Positions 17,405-24,759 of a stretch of DNA of 64,000 nt are shown in pieces (the stretch's first letter is position 1; every line of letters starts with the position of its first letter). The position numbers and the translations under genes were made by a program. The notes beneath the pieces are model-generated. The model searched no databases. It was not told the origin of the DNA and was given only the letters and a program-made list of their open reading frames with translations. This DNA is from Azorhizobium sp965227945 (GTDB taxonomy: Bacteria; Pseudomonadota; Alphaproteobacteria; Rhizobiales; Xanthobacteraceae): the NCBI GenBank assembly GCA_965227945.1, contig CBDDGQ010000006.1:1550001-1614000 (forward strand). Reading direction: 5' to 3'.

Positions 17405-18937
17405 TCAGGCCGCAGCCTGCGGCCTGTCCGCCAAGGCGCGATAGGCGAGGGCTTCCGCCAGATGGCGCCGGCCCAGCGTCTCCGCCCCATCAAGGTCCGC
17501 CAGGGTGCGCGCCACCTTCAGGACGCGGTGATAGCCGCGCGCGGACAGGCGCATGGCGTCCGCCGCGTCGCGCAGCAGTGCCTGGCCGGCGGCGTCGGGG
17601 CGGGCGACCTCATCCAGCAGCGGGCCGGTGGCCTCCGCATTGGTGGCGATGTCCGGTCGATCCAGGGCTACATAGCGCGCCCGTTGCAAATCGCGGGCGG
17701 CGGCCACCCGCGCCGCCACCTCGCGCGAGCCCTCGGTGGGCGCTGGCAGCACCAGATCGGCGGCGCTGACCGCCGGCACCTCCAGGTGCAGGTCGATGCG
17801 GTCCAAAAACGGGCCGGACAGGCGGCCCACATATTCGTCGGCGCAGCGGGGGCCGCGCTTGCAGGTGAAGCCGGCCTCCCCGGCGCGGCCGCAGCGGCAC
17901 GGATTCATGGCGGCGATCAGCTGGAAGCGGGCGGGATAGGTGACGCGGTGGTTGGCACGGGCGATCAGCACCTCGCCGCTCTCCAGCGGCTGGCGCAGGC
18001 TGTCCAGCACCTGGGGCGAGAATTCCGGCAGTTCGTCCAAGAACAGCACGCCCAGGTGGGCCAGGGAGACTTCGCCCGGCTTGGCCTTCATGCCGCCGCC
18101 CACCATGGCGGCCATGGAGGCCGAATGATGCGGGGCGCGGAACGGCCGGCGATCCACCAGCGCCCCGTCCTCGATGGCCCCGGCCACCGAGGCGATCATG
18201 GACACCGCCAGCATTTCCGAGGGGGCGAGCGGCGGCAGGATGGACGGCAGCCGCTGCGCCAGCATGGATTTGCCCGAACCAGGCGGGCCCACATAGAGCA
18301 GGTTATGGCCGCCGGCCGCTGCCACCTCGAGCGCCCGCTTGGCGGTTTCCTGGCCGCGTACGTCGCGCAGGTCGAGCGCGCCCTCCCGGGTGGCGCGGAT
18401 GCGCGGATCCGGCCGGGCCAGCACCTGCCGGCCGGTGACGTGATTGGCCAATTGGATCAGGGAGCAGGGCGCCAAGATCTCCATGTCCGGGCTGGCCCAT
18501 GCCGCCTCGGCGCCACAGGCGGCAGGGCAGATGAGGCCATGGCCGCGGGCATTGGCGCCGATGGCGGCGGGCAGCACCCCGGACACGGCGGCAATCGAGC
18601 CGTCGAGGCCCAGTTCCCCCACCACGGTGAAACCGGCCAAGGCATCGGGCGGAATGGCGCCGATGGCGGCCATCAGCCCGAGGGCAATGGGCAGATCATA
18701 ATGGGAGCCTTCCTTGGGCAGGTCGGCGGGGGCGAGGTTCACGGTGATGCGCCGCGCCGGCAGGGCCAGGCCCGAGGCGATCAGGGCGGCGCGCACCCGC
18801 TCCTTGGCTTCCGTCACCGCCTTGTCCGGCAGGCCGACGATGGTGAAGGCAGGCAGGCCGGCGGCCACGTGCACCTGCACGTCCACGGGGCGGGCATCCA
18901 CCCCTTCAAAGGCGACCGTTGCCACCCGCTGGATCAC
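17405..18937 (-). CDS. comM: YifB/ComM family Mg-chelatase-like ATPase
   Basis: The 510-residue protein has the three-part YifB/ComM build: an N-terminal ChlI-like Lon-S16 fold (VDVQVHVAAGLPAFTIVGLP), a central AAA+ Mg-chelatase domain with Walker A GPPGSGKSMLAQRLP and Walker B LFLDELPEF, and a C-terminal domain. Four cysteines in PCRCGRAGEAGFTCKRGPRC resemble a zinc site. In naturally competent bacteria ComM is a branch-migration helicase acting on integrating DNA. The GTG start gives MIQRVATVAFEG, the usual family N terminus; another GTG 57 bases upstream adds a poorly conserved Arg-rich stretch. Confidence 0.93.
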   Translation of the reverse strand: MIQRVATVAFEGVDARPVDVQVHVAAGLPAFTIVGLPDKAVTEAKERVRAALIASGLALPARRITVNLAPADLPKEGSHYDLPIALGLMAAIGAIPPDALAGFTVVGELGLDGSIAAVSGVLPAAIGANARGHGLICPAACGAEAAWASPDMEILAPCSLIQLANHVTGRQVLARPDPRIRATREGALDLRDVRGQETAKRALEVAAAGGHNLLYVGPPGSGKSMLAQRLPSILPPLAPSEMLAVSMIASVAGAIEDGALVDRRPFRAPHHSASMAAMVGGGMKAKPGEVSLAHLGVLFLDELPEFSPQVLDSLRQPLESGEVLIARANHRVTYPARFQLIAAMNPCRCGRAGEAGFTCKRGPRCADEYVGRLSGPFLDRIDLHLEVPAVSAADLVLPAPTEGSREVAARVAAARDLQRARYVALDRPDIATNAEATGPLLDEVARPDAAGQALLRDAADAMRLSARGYHRVLKVARTLADLDGAETLGRRHLAEALAYRALADRPQAAA

Positions 18938-19103
18938 GCCCGCGCCCCCACGCCGCCTCGCCCTCCTACGGTACTGGAGGGCGCGGCGGGGCACAAGAAC
19001 GAATTAAGAACAGGCGTTGATGCCGCGTTTATGGGTCAAGGTCGCCTTCCCCATCGCGCCTTGATGCGGGAGGGGCCGATAAGGAGCGCGAAAGGCACGT
19101 CCC

Positions 19104-19289
19104 ATGACCTATGTATCGCCCGCGTCCTTAACCGCTTCTCTGTTCCGCCGCGCGGTGCGCGCGGTGCCGCCCGTCGCCGGACGCGCGCCCGGGCCGGTGG
19201 CGCGGATCCTGATCAAGGTCGCGGTGTTTGCGCCGCTGCTGGTGGGGGCCTTCGCGCTGCGCTTTGCCGGGCTGCTGCTTCAGCCCTGA
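19104..19289 (+). CDS. Small membrane protein of unknown function
   Basis: A 61-residue frame has AAGGAG about 20 bases upstream and GAAAGG nearer the ATG. The N-terminal half is basic (LFRRAVRAVPP, RAPGPVARI), and the C-terminal part is one strong hydrophobic helix (ILIKVAVFAPLLVGAFALRF). No family was recognised. It is transcribed away from comM and overlaps the tail of the next minus-strand gene by 10 bases. Coding is plausible but unproven. Confidence 0.4.
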   Translation: MTYVSPASLTASLFRRAVRAVPPVAGRAPGPVARILIKVAVFAPLLVGAFALRFAGLLLQP

Positions 19290-19621
19290 GCGGCGCGGGG
19301 GTTCAAGGCCATGGCGCGGCCGGCGAAGTCCTCGGCCAGGAACGGGGGCTGCTTGTAGAAGCCGGCCAGCCAACTGGCCAGCAGGCAGAACTCCTCCAGC
19401 TTCACCAATTCGTCGAGGGAGTCGTCGGGAAAGTGGATCTCGAACGCCTCGGCGACGATCTCCATCACCTGTTCGATCTGCTCGATATCCAGCCCCAGAT
19501 CCTTGTCGATGGCGGCGTGGCGGGTGAGCTGCTCTTCCGGAATCCCATATTCGTCCCGGATCAGTTTGACGATCCAGCGGAACATGTTCATCCAGTTTTT
19601 GACCTCTTCGGAGCCGCGCAT
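19280..19621 (-). CDS. Acidic DUF1493-like protein (acyl-carrier-like fold?)
   Basis: The 113-residue protein has a helical, acidic pattern: FRWIVKLIRDEYGIP, then AIDKDLGLDIEQIEQVMEIV and AEAFEIHFPDDSLDEL. This resembles DUF1493 proteins, which look like acyl carrier proteins but lack the phosphopantetheine serine; here the motif position reads DLGLD. The assignment is tentative. GAGGAA lies 5 bases before the ATG, which supports the start. The function is unknown. It is a single gene between two genes of other directions. Confidence 0.75.
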   Translation of the reverse strand: MRGSEEVKNWMNMFRWIVKLIRDEYGIPEEQLTRHAAIDKDLGLDIEQIEQVMEIVAEAFEIHFPDDSLDELVKLEEFCLLASWLAGFYKQPPFLAEDFAGRAMALNPRAAQG

Positions 19622-19728
19622 TCCGTTCCTCGGGCCTGATCATCTTCGGGCGCCCGACACAGGGCTAGCGCTCAAATACCAGATGAACCTTGATTTCAGC
19701 TTGCATCCTCGACGCCATCCGCCTCTTT

Positions 19729-20547
19729 TTATTGAGAGCCGGCAACGGGCTGGCCAAGCGCCTGCGGCGTCAGCACCACCAGCTTGAGGCGGTCGCCAGG
19801 CGCGGGGGTGAGGGTCACCTGCTCGAACCGCAGCACACTGCCCGCCCCATCCGTGAAGCTGCGGGTGCCGCCTTCGCGCCCAAGCACCGCCTGGGCGTCC
19901 CAGAGACGGGCGAACAGCGCCGATCCGGCCCGCACGTCGGCCACCAGGCCAGCCAGCGCCGGCTCGGTGATATGGCGCGAGGTATCGGCGCGGAATTCCG
20001 CCAGCACCCGGCGCGCGCGCTCCTCATGGTCGGGAATGAGCGCGGCGGCGGCGGGGTCGAGGAAGAGGAAGCGCAGCAGATTGGCCTCGCCATCCCGGTC
20101 CAGCCAGCCGCGGAACAGCGCCGCCGCCGGCCGATTCCAGGCGCGGGCCGTCCAGGTGCCGTCCAGCAGATAAGCGGGAAACGGCAACGCCTCGATCATC
20201 TGCCTCAGCGGGGCCAGCGCCTCCGGCGCGTCGGCGTCCGGCGGGGCGGGGTCGCGGCGGCCGGCCAGTTCGAACAGATAGGCCCGCTCGGCGGGCGCCA
20301 GTGCCAAGGCCCGCGCCAGGCGTCCGATGGCCGAGGCGGACAGCGAGACGTCGCGCCCCTGCTCGATCCAGCTGTACCAGGTGACGCTGAGCCCGGCGAT
20401 CTGCGCCATCTCCTCGCGGCGCAGGCCGGGGGTGCGGCGGCGTCGCAGATCGGTGAAGCCGAAGGCGGCGGGGTCCATGCGCTCGCGATGAGCGCGGACG
20501 AAGGCAGCCAGCGCCTGGCGGCGGGTGGTGTCGGGCACGGACGGCAT
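19729..20547 (-). CDS. XRE-family regulator with MmyB-like ligand domain
   Basis: The 272-residue protein has an N-terminal helix-turn-helix in GLRREEMAQIAGLSVTWYSW followed by IEQGRDVSLSASAIGRLARA, and a C-terminal MmyB-like domain (AWNRPAAALFRGWL, NLLRFLFLDPAAA) of PAS-like type that probably binds a small ligand. Such regulators often control an adjacent divergent gene, here the methyltransferase at 20764. A TATATT -10 element ends 7 bases before the ATG with no ribosome-binding site, which suggests a leaderless mRNA. A palindrome ACCCGT-N5-ACGGGT 36 bases upstream could be its operator. Confidence 0.88.
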   Translation of the reverse strand: MPSVPDTTRRQALAAFVRAHRERMDPAAFGFTDLRRRRTPGLRREEMAQIAGLSVTWYSWIEQGRDVSLSASAIGRLARALALAPAERAYLFELAGRRDPAPPDADAPEALAPLRQMIEALPFPAYLLDGTWTARAWNRPAAALFRGWLDRDGEANLLRFLFLDPAAAALIPDHEERARRVLAEFRADTSRHITEPALAGLVADVRAGSALFARLWDAQAVLGREGGTRSFTDGAGSVLRFEQVTLTPAPGDRLKLVVLTPQALGQPVAGSQ

Positions 20548-20582
20548 GGGAGAAAATATACCAGGATAAACTTGGCTCTGGC

Positions 20583-20599
20583 ACCCGTTTAACACGGGT
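20583..20599. promoter_or_regulatory. Inverted repeat in the XRE-methyltransferase divergent region
   Basis: The arms ACCCGT and ACGGGT are separated by TTAAC. The repeat sits at about the -35 region of the XRE gene, whose TATATT -10 is at 20555-20560. An operator for the regulator itself is the simplest reading. Confidence 0.4.
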
Positions 20600-20664
20600 C
20601 TAAACCGGAGATCCCGCTGCGGCGGGCGACCCGGTGGGACCCGCTGTCGTGGTCTGCCTCACGG

Positions 20665-20691
20665 CCCGTCTGGACCTCATGTCCGGACGGG
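20665..20691 (+). terminator. Hairpin with T-rich tail in the methyltransferase leader
   Basis: The arms CCCGTCTGGAC and GTCCGGACGGG pair over 11 positions with one G-T wobble around a CTCAT loop. On the plus strand TGCATTCCGTTTTC follows. This resembles an intrinsic terminator placed 72 bases before the methyltransferase start, so it may act as an attenuator. Confidence 0.35.
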
Positions 20692-20763
20692 TGCATTCCG
20701 TTTTCAAGTCAGCCCCATGGCCGCCCCCTCAGCGGGGTCGGCCGGTTCAAGGACGATGCCGCC

Positions 20764-21564
20764 ATGACCGCTCCCACCCCTTCCGCCGCCGCCTTGCCCG
20801 CCAGCGGGCATGAAGGCCTGGTTTCGGCCCAGTTCAGCCCCCGCGCCGAAGCTTATGTGACCAGCATCGTCCATGCCCAAGGCGCGGATCTGGAGGCACT
20901 GGCAGCGGCGCTCACCGGCCAGTCCCAGGCGCGGGTGCTGGATTTGGGCTGCGGTGGCGGGCATGTGAGCTTCACCGCCGCGCCGCATGTGGCCGCCGTG
21001 GTGGCCTATGATCTGTCCGAGCGGATGCTGGACGCCGTGCGTCGCGAAGCCGTCACGCGCCAGCTGGGCAATATCGAGACCGTCTGGGGGCTGGCCGAAA
21101 AGCTGCCCTTCCCCGCTGCCAGCTTCGATGTGGTGGTCTCGCGCTTCAGCGCCCACCATTGGGGCGACCTGGCGGCGGGCGTGGCCGAGGCGCGGCGGGT
21201 GCTGAAGCCCGGCGGCCGGGCCATCTTCATGGATGTGGTGGCGCCCAAGACGGCGCTGCTGGACAGCTTCCTGCAGACCATCGAGATGCTGCGGGACCCG
21301 TCCCATGTGCGCAACTATTCGGTGGCGCAATGGACCGAGACCGCCCGGATCGCCGGCTTTGCGCCGGTGGGTGTGCCGGTGGAACGGCGCCTGCGGCTGG
21401 AGTTCGCCTCCTGGATCGCCCGGATCAACACCCCGGAGATCCATGCGGCGGCCATCCGCTCGCTCCAGGTCGGCGCGTCCCAGGATGTGCTGGCGCACTT
21501 CGCGGTCGAGTCCGACGGCACCTTCACCCTCGATACGGCGGACATGACCTTCGCGCCGGTGTGA
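20764..21564 (+). CDS. Class I SAM-dependent methyltransferase
   Basis: The 266-residue protein has the Rossmann methyltransferase motifs in order: motif I VLDLGCGGGHVSF near residue 59, the acidic loop VVAYDLSERML, motif II region ENLPF-like AEKLPFPAASFDVVVSRF near 118, and motif III RRVLKPGGRAIFMDVV. This places it in the UbiE-like Methyltransf_11 group acting on small molecules; the substrate is unknown. Divergence from the XRE regulator suggests that regulator controls it. It is convergent with the PHA-system gene, separated by an 8-base-pair hairpin. Confidence 0.9.
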   Translation: MTAPTPSAAALPASGHEGLVSAQFSPRAEAYVTSIVHAQGADLEALAAALTGQSQARVLDLGCGGGHVSFTAAPHVAAVVAYDLSERMLDAVRREAVTRQLGNIETVWGLAEKLPFPAASFDVVVSRFSAHHWGDLAAGVAEARRVLKPGGRAIFMDVVAPKTALLDSFLQTIEMLRDPSHVRNYSVAQWTETARIAGFAPVGVPVERRLRLEFASWIARINTPEIHAAAIRSLQVGASQDVLAHFAVESDGTFTLDTADMTFAPV

Positions 21565-21570
21565 CGGCGC

Positions 21571-21590
21571 GGGCCTGATCCATCAGGCCC
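21571..21590. terminator. Bidirectional hairpin between convergent genes
   Basis: GGGCCTGA and TCAGGCCC form a perfect 8-base-pair stem with a TCCA loop between the methyltransferase (plus) and PHA-system gene (minus). No long T tract flanks it. The position between convergent stops supports a shared terminator. Confidence 0.5.
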
Positions 21591-21612
21591 TCCATGGGCT
21601 GGAGCGACCGCA

Positions 21613-21927
21613 CTATTTCTTCTCCAGCAGCAGATTGCCCTGCTTCTGGATCAGGTCCTTGATCTTGGCGGCGGCGATGTGGAGCAGATAGGGCAGTTCC
21701 AGCGCCAGATGGACCACATCGTCCGCCACATCGATGGTGCCGGAGGCCTGCTGGCCCATGGCCGCGACCTTGAACTGGAGGTGCTCGTTGGTCCAGGTCT
21801 CCTCCAGGATGGAGACCTGGCTGGAGAACTTCTCCCGCAAGGTGCCGGCCCCGCCCTGGATGCGGCGCACGGCCTCGTCCTTGCCGAGCTTGTGGGGGAT
21901 GGAGACGGTCAAGGGCTGCAGCGCCAT
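21613..21927 (-). CDS. Polyhydroxyalkanoic acid system family protein
   Basis: The 104-residue protein matches the small family found near polyhydroxyalkanoate granule genes: an N-terminal LTVSIPHKLGKDEAVRRI, a central strand pair with WTNEHLQFKVAAMGQQASG, TIDVADDVVHLALELP, and a basic helical C terminus KIKDLIQKQGNLLLEKK. The fold resembles the START/polyketide-cyclase type, but the molecular role is not known. No other PHA gene is in view. It is a single minus-strand gene with its own start 99 bases from gshB. Confidence 0.85.
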   Translation of the reverse strand: MALQPLTVSIPHKLGKDEAVRRIQGGAGTLREKFSSQVSILEETWTNEHLQFKVAAMGQQASGTIDVADDVVHLALELPYLLHIAAAKIKDLIQKQGNLLLEKK

Positions 21928-21996
21928 AAGTCAGCTTCCGGTTTGGGCGCGCATGCGCGCGGTCATTCAGTCTCGGGCATCAACCCCGCCGGAGGG

Positions 21997-22014
21997 CCGC
22001 CGGTTTCCCGGCGG
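21997..22014 (-). terminator. GC hairpin after gshB
   Basis: CCGCCGG and CCGGCGG pair perfectly around a TTTC loop, 12 bases past the gshB stop. A terminator role for the rsmI-yraN-gshB transcript is possible, but there is no clear T tract. Confidence 0.35.
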
Positions 22015-22025
22015 GTCCGTCGCGC

Positions 22026-22967
22026 TCAGGCCCGCTTGGCCTCGATGACATCCCAGATCTGCGCGGCGATGTCCGGTCCGCCCAGGCGCTTGATGGCGCG
22101 CAGGCCGGTGGGCGAGGTGACGTTGATCTCGGTGAGATTGCCATCGATCACGTCGATGCCCACGAACAAAAGGCCCCGCTCGCGCAGCGCCGGACCGATG
22201 CGGGCGCAGATTTCCTGTTCGCGCTCGGTGAGGTCGGTGGGCTTGGCGGCGCCGCCGCGCACCATGTTGGAGCGCAGATCGCCCTCGCTGGGCACCCGGT
22301 TCACCGCGCCGGCGGCCACGCCATCCACCAGGATGATGCGCTTGTCGCCATGCTTCACCGCGGGCAGGAAGCGCTGGATCATCCAGGGCTCGCGGAAGGT
22401 GACGGAGAACAGGTCAAACAGCGAGCCGAAGTTGAGGTCGCCTTCCGCCAGCCGGAACACGGCTGCGCCGCCATTGCCGTAGAGCGGCTTCATGACCACG
22501 TCCTTGAACTCGGCGCGGAACGCCTTGATCTCGTCGAGGTCGCGGGAAATCAGGGTGGGCGGCATCAGATCGGGGAAGTCGGTGACGAAGATCTTCTCCG
22601 GCGCGTTGCGCACATGGCCGGGATCGTTCACCACCAAGGTGTGGGGATGGATGCGCTCCAGCAGATGGGTGCTGGTGACATAGGCCATGTCAAACGGGGG
22701 ATCCTGCCGCAGCAGCACCACGTCATAGTCCTTTAGCGCCACCCGCCGCTTCTCGCCCAAGGTGAAATGCTTGCCCGCCTCGTCCGCGACCGTGAGCGGT
22801 TCGACGGTGGCGAAGATCTGGCCGTCGCGCATGGCGAGGCGCTCGGGGGTGTAGTGCACCAGGGCATGGCCGCGGCGCTGGGCTTCCAGCAGCAAGGCGA
22901 AGGTGGAGTCGCCCGCAATGTTGATGTGGGCAATGTGGTCCATCTGGACCGCGACCTGAAGGCTCAT
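22026..22967 (-). CDS. gshB: Glutathione synthetase
   Basis: GshB joins glycine to gamma-glutamylcysteine with ATP to make glutathione. The 313-residue ATP-grasp protein begins MSLQVAVQMDHIAHINIAGD, the normal family start. It shows VVLLRQDPPFDMAYV near residue 83, the ATP-binding lysine strand VVMKPLYGNGGAAVFRL near 156, and the C-terminal metal-binding GIDVIDGNLTEINVTSPTG. The length matches bacterial GshB. It is last of a minus-strand group with yraN and rsmI, a common grouping in Hyphomicrobiales. Confidence 0.97.
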   Translation of the reverse strand: MSLQVAVQMDHIAHINIAGDSTFALLLEAQRRGHALVHYTPERLAMRDGQIFATVEPLTVADEAGKHFTLGEKRRVALKDYDVVLLRQDPPFDMAYVTSTHLLERIHPHTLVVNDPGHVRNAPEKIFVTDFPDLMPPTLISRDLDEIKAFRAEFKDVVMKPLYGNGGAAVFRLAEGDLNFGSLFDLFSVTFREPWMIQRFLPAVKHGDKRIILVDGVAAGAVNRVPSEGDLRSNMVRGGAAKPTDLTEREQEICARIGPALRERGLLFVGIDVIDGNLTEINVTSPTGLRAIKRLGGPDIAAQIWDVIEAKRA

Positions 22968-23059
22968 GGGAAGCTCCGGCGATCGCCCGGACAGGCGAGG
23001 TTCCCTTATCTATAGGTGCGGCCGCGTGGTTGCCAGAGCGTGCCGCCTGCGGTGCGGCG

Positions 23060-23455
23060 TCACCCATCCAACTCGAAGGCGCCCTGCAGATGCTCGGCGC
23101 CGCCATCCCGGCCCAAAAGGATGGCATCGAACCGCATGTGCAGGCCGGCCAGCTCCGGCCGGCTGGCCAGATACGCCTCGGCCGCAGCCCCGATGCGGCG
23201 GCGCTGGCGCAATTGCAGGCTTTCCGCGGCCTGGCGCAGCGTGCCCCGCAGCTTCACCTCGCAGAACACCAGCAGATCGTCGCTCCGGGCCACCAGATCC
23301 AGCTCGCCCGCCCCGGTGCGCAGCCGCCGATCGAGGATGGTGAAGCCCTGCGCTTCCAAGAGCGCCGCGGCCCGTGCTTCCGCAGCGACACCGCGGGCGT
23401 GCGCCGCCTGCTTGCGGCGGCGGGCCGGGGTGTCGGCGGGCGGGGGCCGGGCCAT
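23060..23455 (-). CDS. yraN: YraN family (UPF0102) nuclease-like protein
   Basis: The 131-residue protein has the UPF0102 endonuclease-like fold: RGVAAEARAAALLEAQGF, then ILDRRLRTGAGELDLVARSD with the conserved GE.DL, and VFCEVKLRG with the E.K pair of the PD-(D/E)XK superfamily. A DNA-repair or recombination role is suspected, but no substrate is established. The Arg-rich N terminus (TPARRRKQAAHARG) is typical. It lies 18 bases after rsmI and upstream of gshB, the conserved yraN neighbourhood. Confidence 0.93.
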   Translation of the reverse strand: MARPPPADTPARRRKQAAHARGVAAEARAAALLEAQGFTILDRRLRTGAGELDLVARSDDLLVFCEVKLRGTLRQAAESLQLRQRRRIGAAAEAYLASRPELAGLHMRFDAILLGRDGGAEHLQGAFELDG

Positions 23456-23473
23456 GAGTGAGCGCGCCCTGCG

Positions 23474-24466
23474 TCAATCGGTTTCGCCGGCGTCACCAGC
23501 CTGCGCTTGGCTCAAGGCCAGGGCGCGGGCATAGACCTCCCGCTTCGGCCGGCCGGTGGCGGCGGTGACCGCGGCCACCGCATCCTTCAGCGAATGGTCC
23601 GACAACACGCGGGCGAGCGCCGCGTCCACGTCATCGTCCGCCACGGGGCCATCCAGGGGCGGCCCGATCACCAGAACGATCTCCCCGCGCGGGGCGCCGG
23701 CGGCGGCATAATGGGCGGCGAGCTCCGGCAAGGTCGCGCGCCGCACCTCCTCGAACGCCTTGGTCAATTCCCGGCATACGGCGGCGGGTCGGGGACCCAG
23801 GCCCTCGGCGAGATCGGCCAGGCTTTCCGCCAGCCGGGGGCCGGTCTCGTACAGCACCAGGGTCGAGGGCAGGCGGGAGAGTTCGGTGATGCGGTTGCGG
23901 CGCTGACCCGGCTTCTGCGGCAGGAAGCCGTCGAACAGGAAGCGGTCGGTGGGCAGGCCGGCGGTCACGAGGGCCGCCAGCAGCGCCGAGGCGCCCGGCA
24001 CGGGATGGATGCGAAAGCCCGCTGCGGCCGCCTCCACCACCAGTTTGTAGCCGGGGTCGGAGACCAGCGGCGTGCCGGCGTCGGACACCAGAGCGATGGC
24101 CTCTCCCAGTTCCAGCCGGGCCAGCAGCTTGGGGCGCATGGAGGCGCCGTTATGGTCGTGATAGGGCACCAGATGGGTGTTGATGCCGTAGCGCTCGGTC
24201 AGGCGCCGGCTCATGCGGGTGTCTTCGCAGGCGATCAGCGTCGCCCCTGCCAGGGTTTCCAGTGCCCGCACCGTGATGTCCCCCAGATTGCCGATGGGGG
24301 TCGCCACCACATGCAGCCCCGCTTCCAGGCGCCGCGCCGGCACGCGTACGCCGGCCAGGGTGAAGGCGGCAGCGCCCGGTTCGGCGGGGACGGGGAGTAG
24401 GACGTCCTCGGCCGGATCACTCTCGGGGGCGGCGTCAGCGAGGGGAGAAAGCGTGTCTCGGGTCAT
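23474..24466 (-). CDS. rsmI: 16S rRNA (cytidine-1402-2'-O)-methyltransferase RsmI
   Basis: RsmI adds the 2'-O-methyl to C1402 in the ribosomal decoding site. The 330-residue protein has the tetrapyrrole-methylase fold: GLHVVATPIGNLGDITVRAL, CEDTRMSRRLTERYGI, YHDHNGASMRPKLL, and ALVSDAGTPLVSDPGYKLV, which marks RsmI. A C-terminal helical extension ends in GRPKREVYARALAL. The N-terminal 40 residues are acidic and Pro-rich and may be partly non-conserved. It diverges from the LpoA-like gene, as rsmI does from lpoA in other proteobacteria. Confidence 0.96.
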   Translation of the reverse strand: MTRDTLSPLADAAPESDPAEDVLLPVPAEPGAAAFTLAGVRVPARRLEAGLHVVATPIGNLGDITVRALETLAGATLIACEDTRMSRRLTERYGINTHLVPYHDHNGASMRPKLLARLELGEAIALVSDAGTPLVSDPGYKLVVEAAAAGFRIHPVPGASALLAALVTAGLPTDRFLFDGFLPQKPGQRRNRITELSRLPSTLVLYETGPRLAESLADLAEGLGPRPAAVCRELTKAFEEVRRATLPELAAHYAAAGAPRGEIVLVIGPPLDGPVADDDVDAALARVLSDHSLKDAVAAVTAATGRPKREVYARALALSQAQAGDAGETD

Positions 24467-24541
24467 GGGGCCAGCATAAAGCGGGACAGCGACAGAGGAC
24501 AGTCGCCGGGTGCTGGATGTAAGGGGGCACCATGCGACTGT

Positions 24542-24557
24542 TTATCGATGTCGATAA
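24542..24557. promoter_or_regulatory. Palindrome in the rsmI-lpoA divergent region
   Basis: TTATCGATGTCGATAA is a 7-2-7 perfect inverted repeat. A second inverted repeat (GAGCCG-N8-CGGCTC, 24561-24580) follows directly. The pair sits in the 290-base divergent region and looks like an operator plus a transcript hairpin. No binding protein can be named. Confidence 0.4.
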
Positions 24558-24759
24558 CGTGAGCCGGTTTCTTTCGGCTCCGAGGGATTGGCGGCCGCTG
24601 TCGGGGTGACAGGGGCGGCAATTGACGGGATAGAGTGACATTTCTCCTTCCGCTGCGCCGGGCGCACTTTGCGGCCAAGGGGACGTGAGTTATGTGCGTG
24701 CCCCAGGGGCCGCGTTGTGGATGCATGCCCCGTAAGGGGCGTGGGGCTCCGAGGAGAGA

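Noticed and set aside
15844..17493. Upstream part of the long frame that contains the LVIVD gene
   Set aside because: It reads through the intergenic region and opposite the ATPase and J-domain genes; the signal peptide at 15843 marks the true start.
20600..20763. A SAM riboswitch before the methyltransferase
   Set aside because: The leader has a hairpin, but none of the conserved SAM-II or SAH consensus segments could be recognised.
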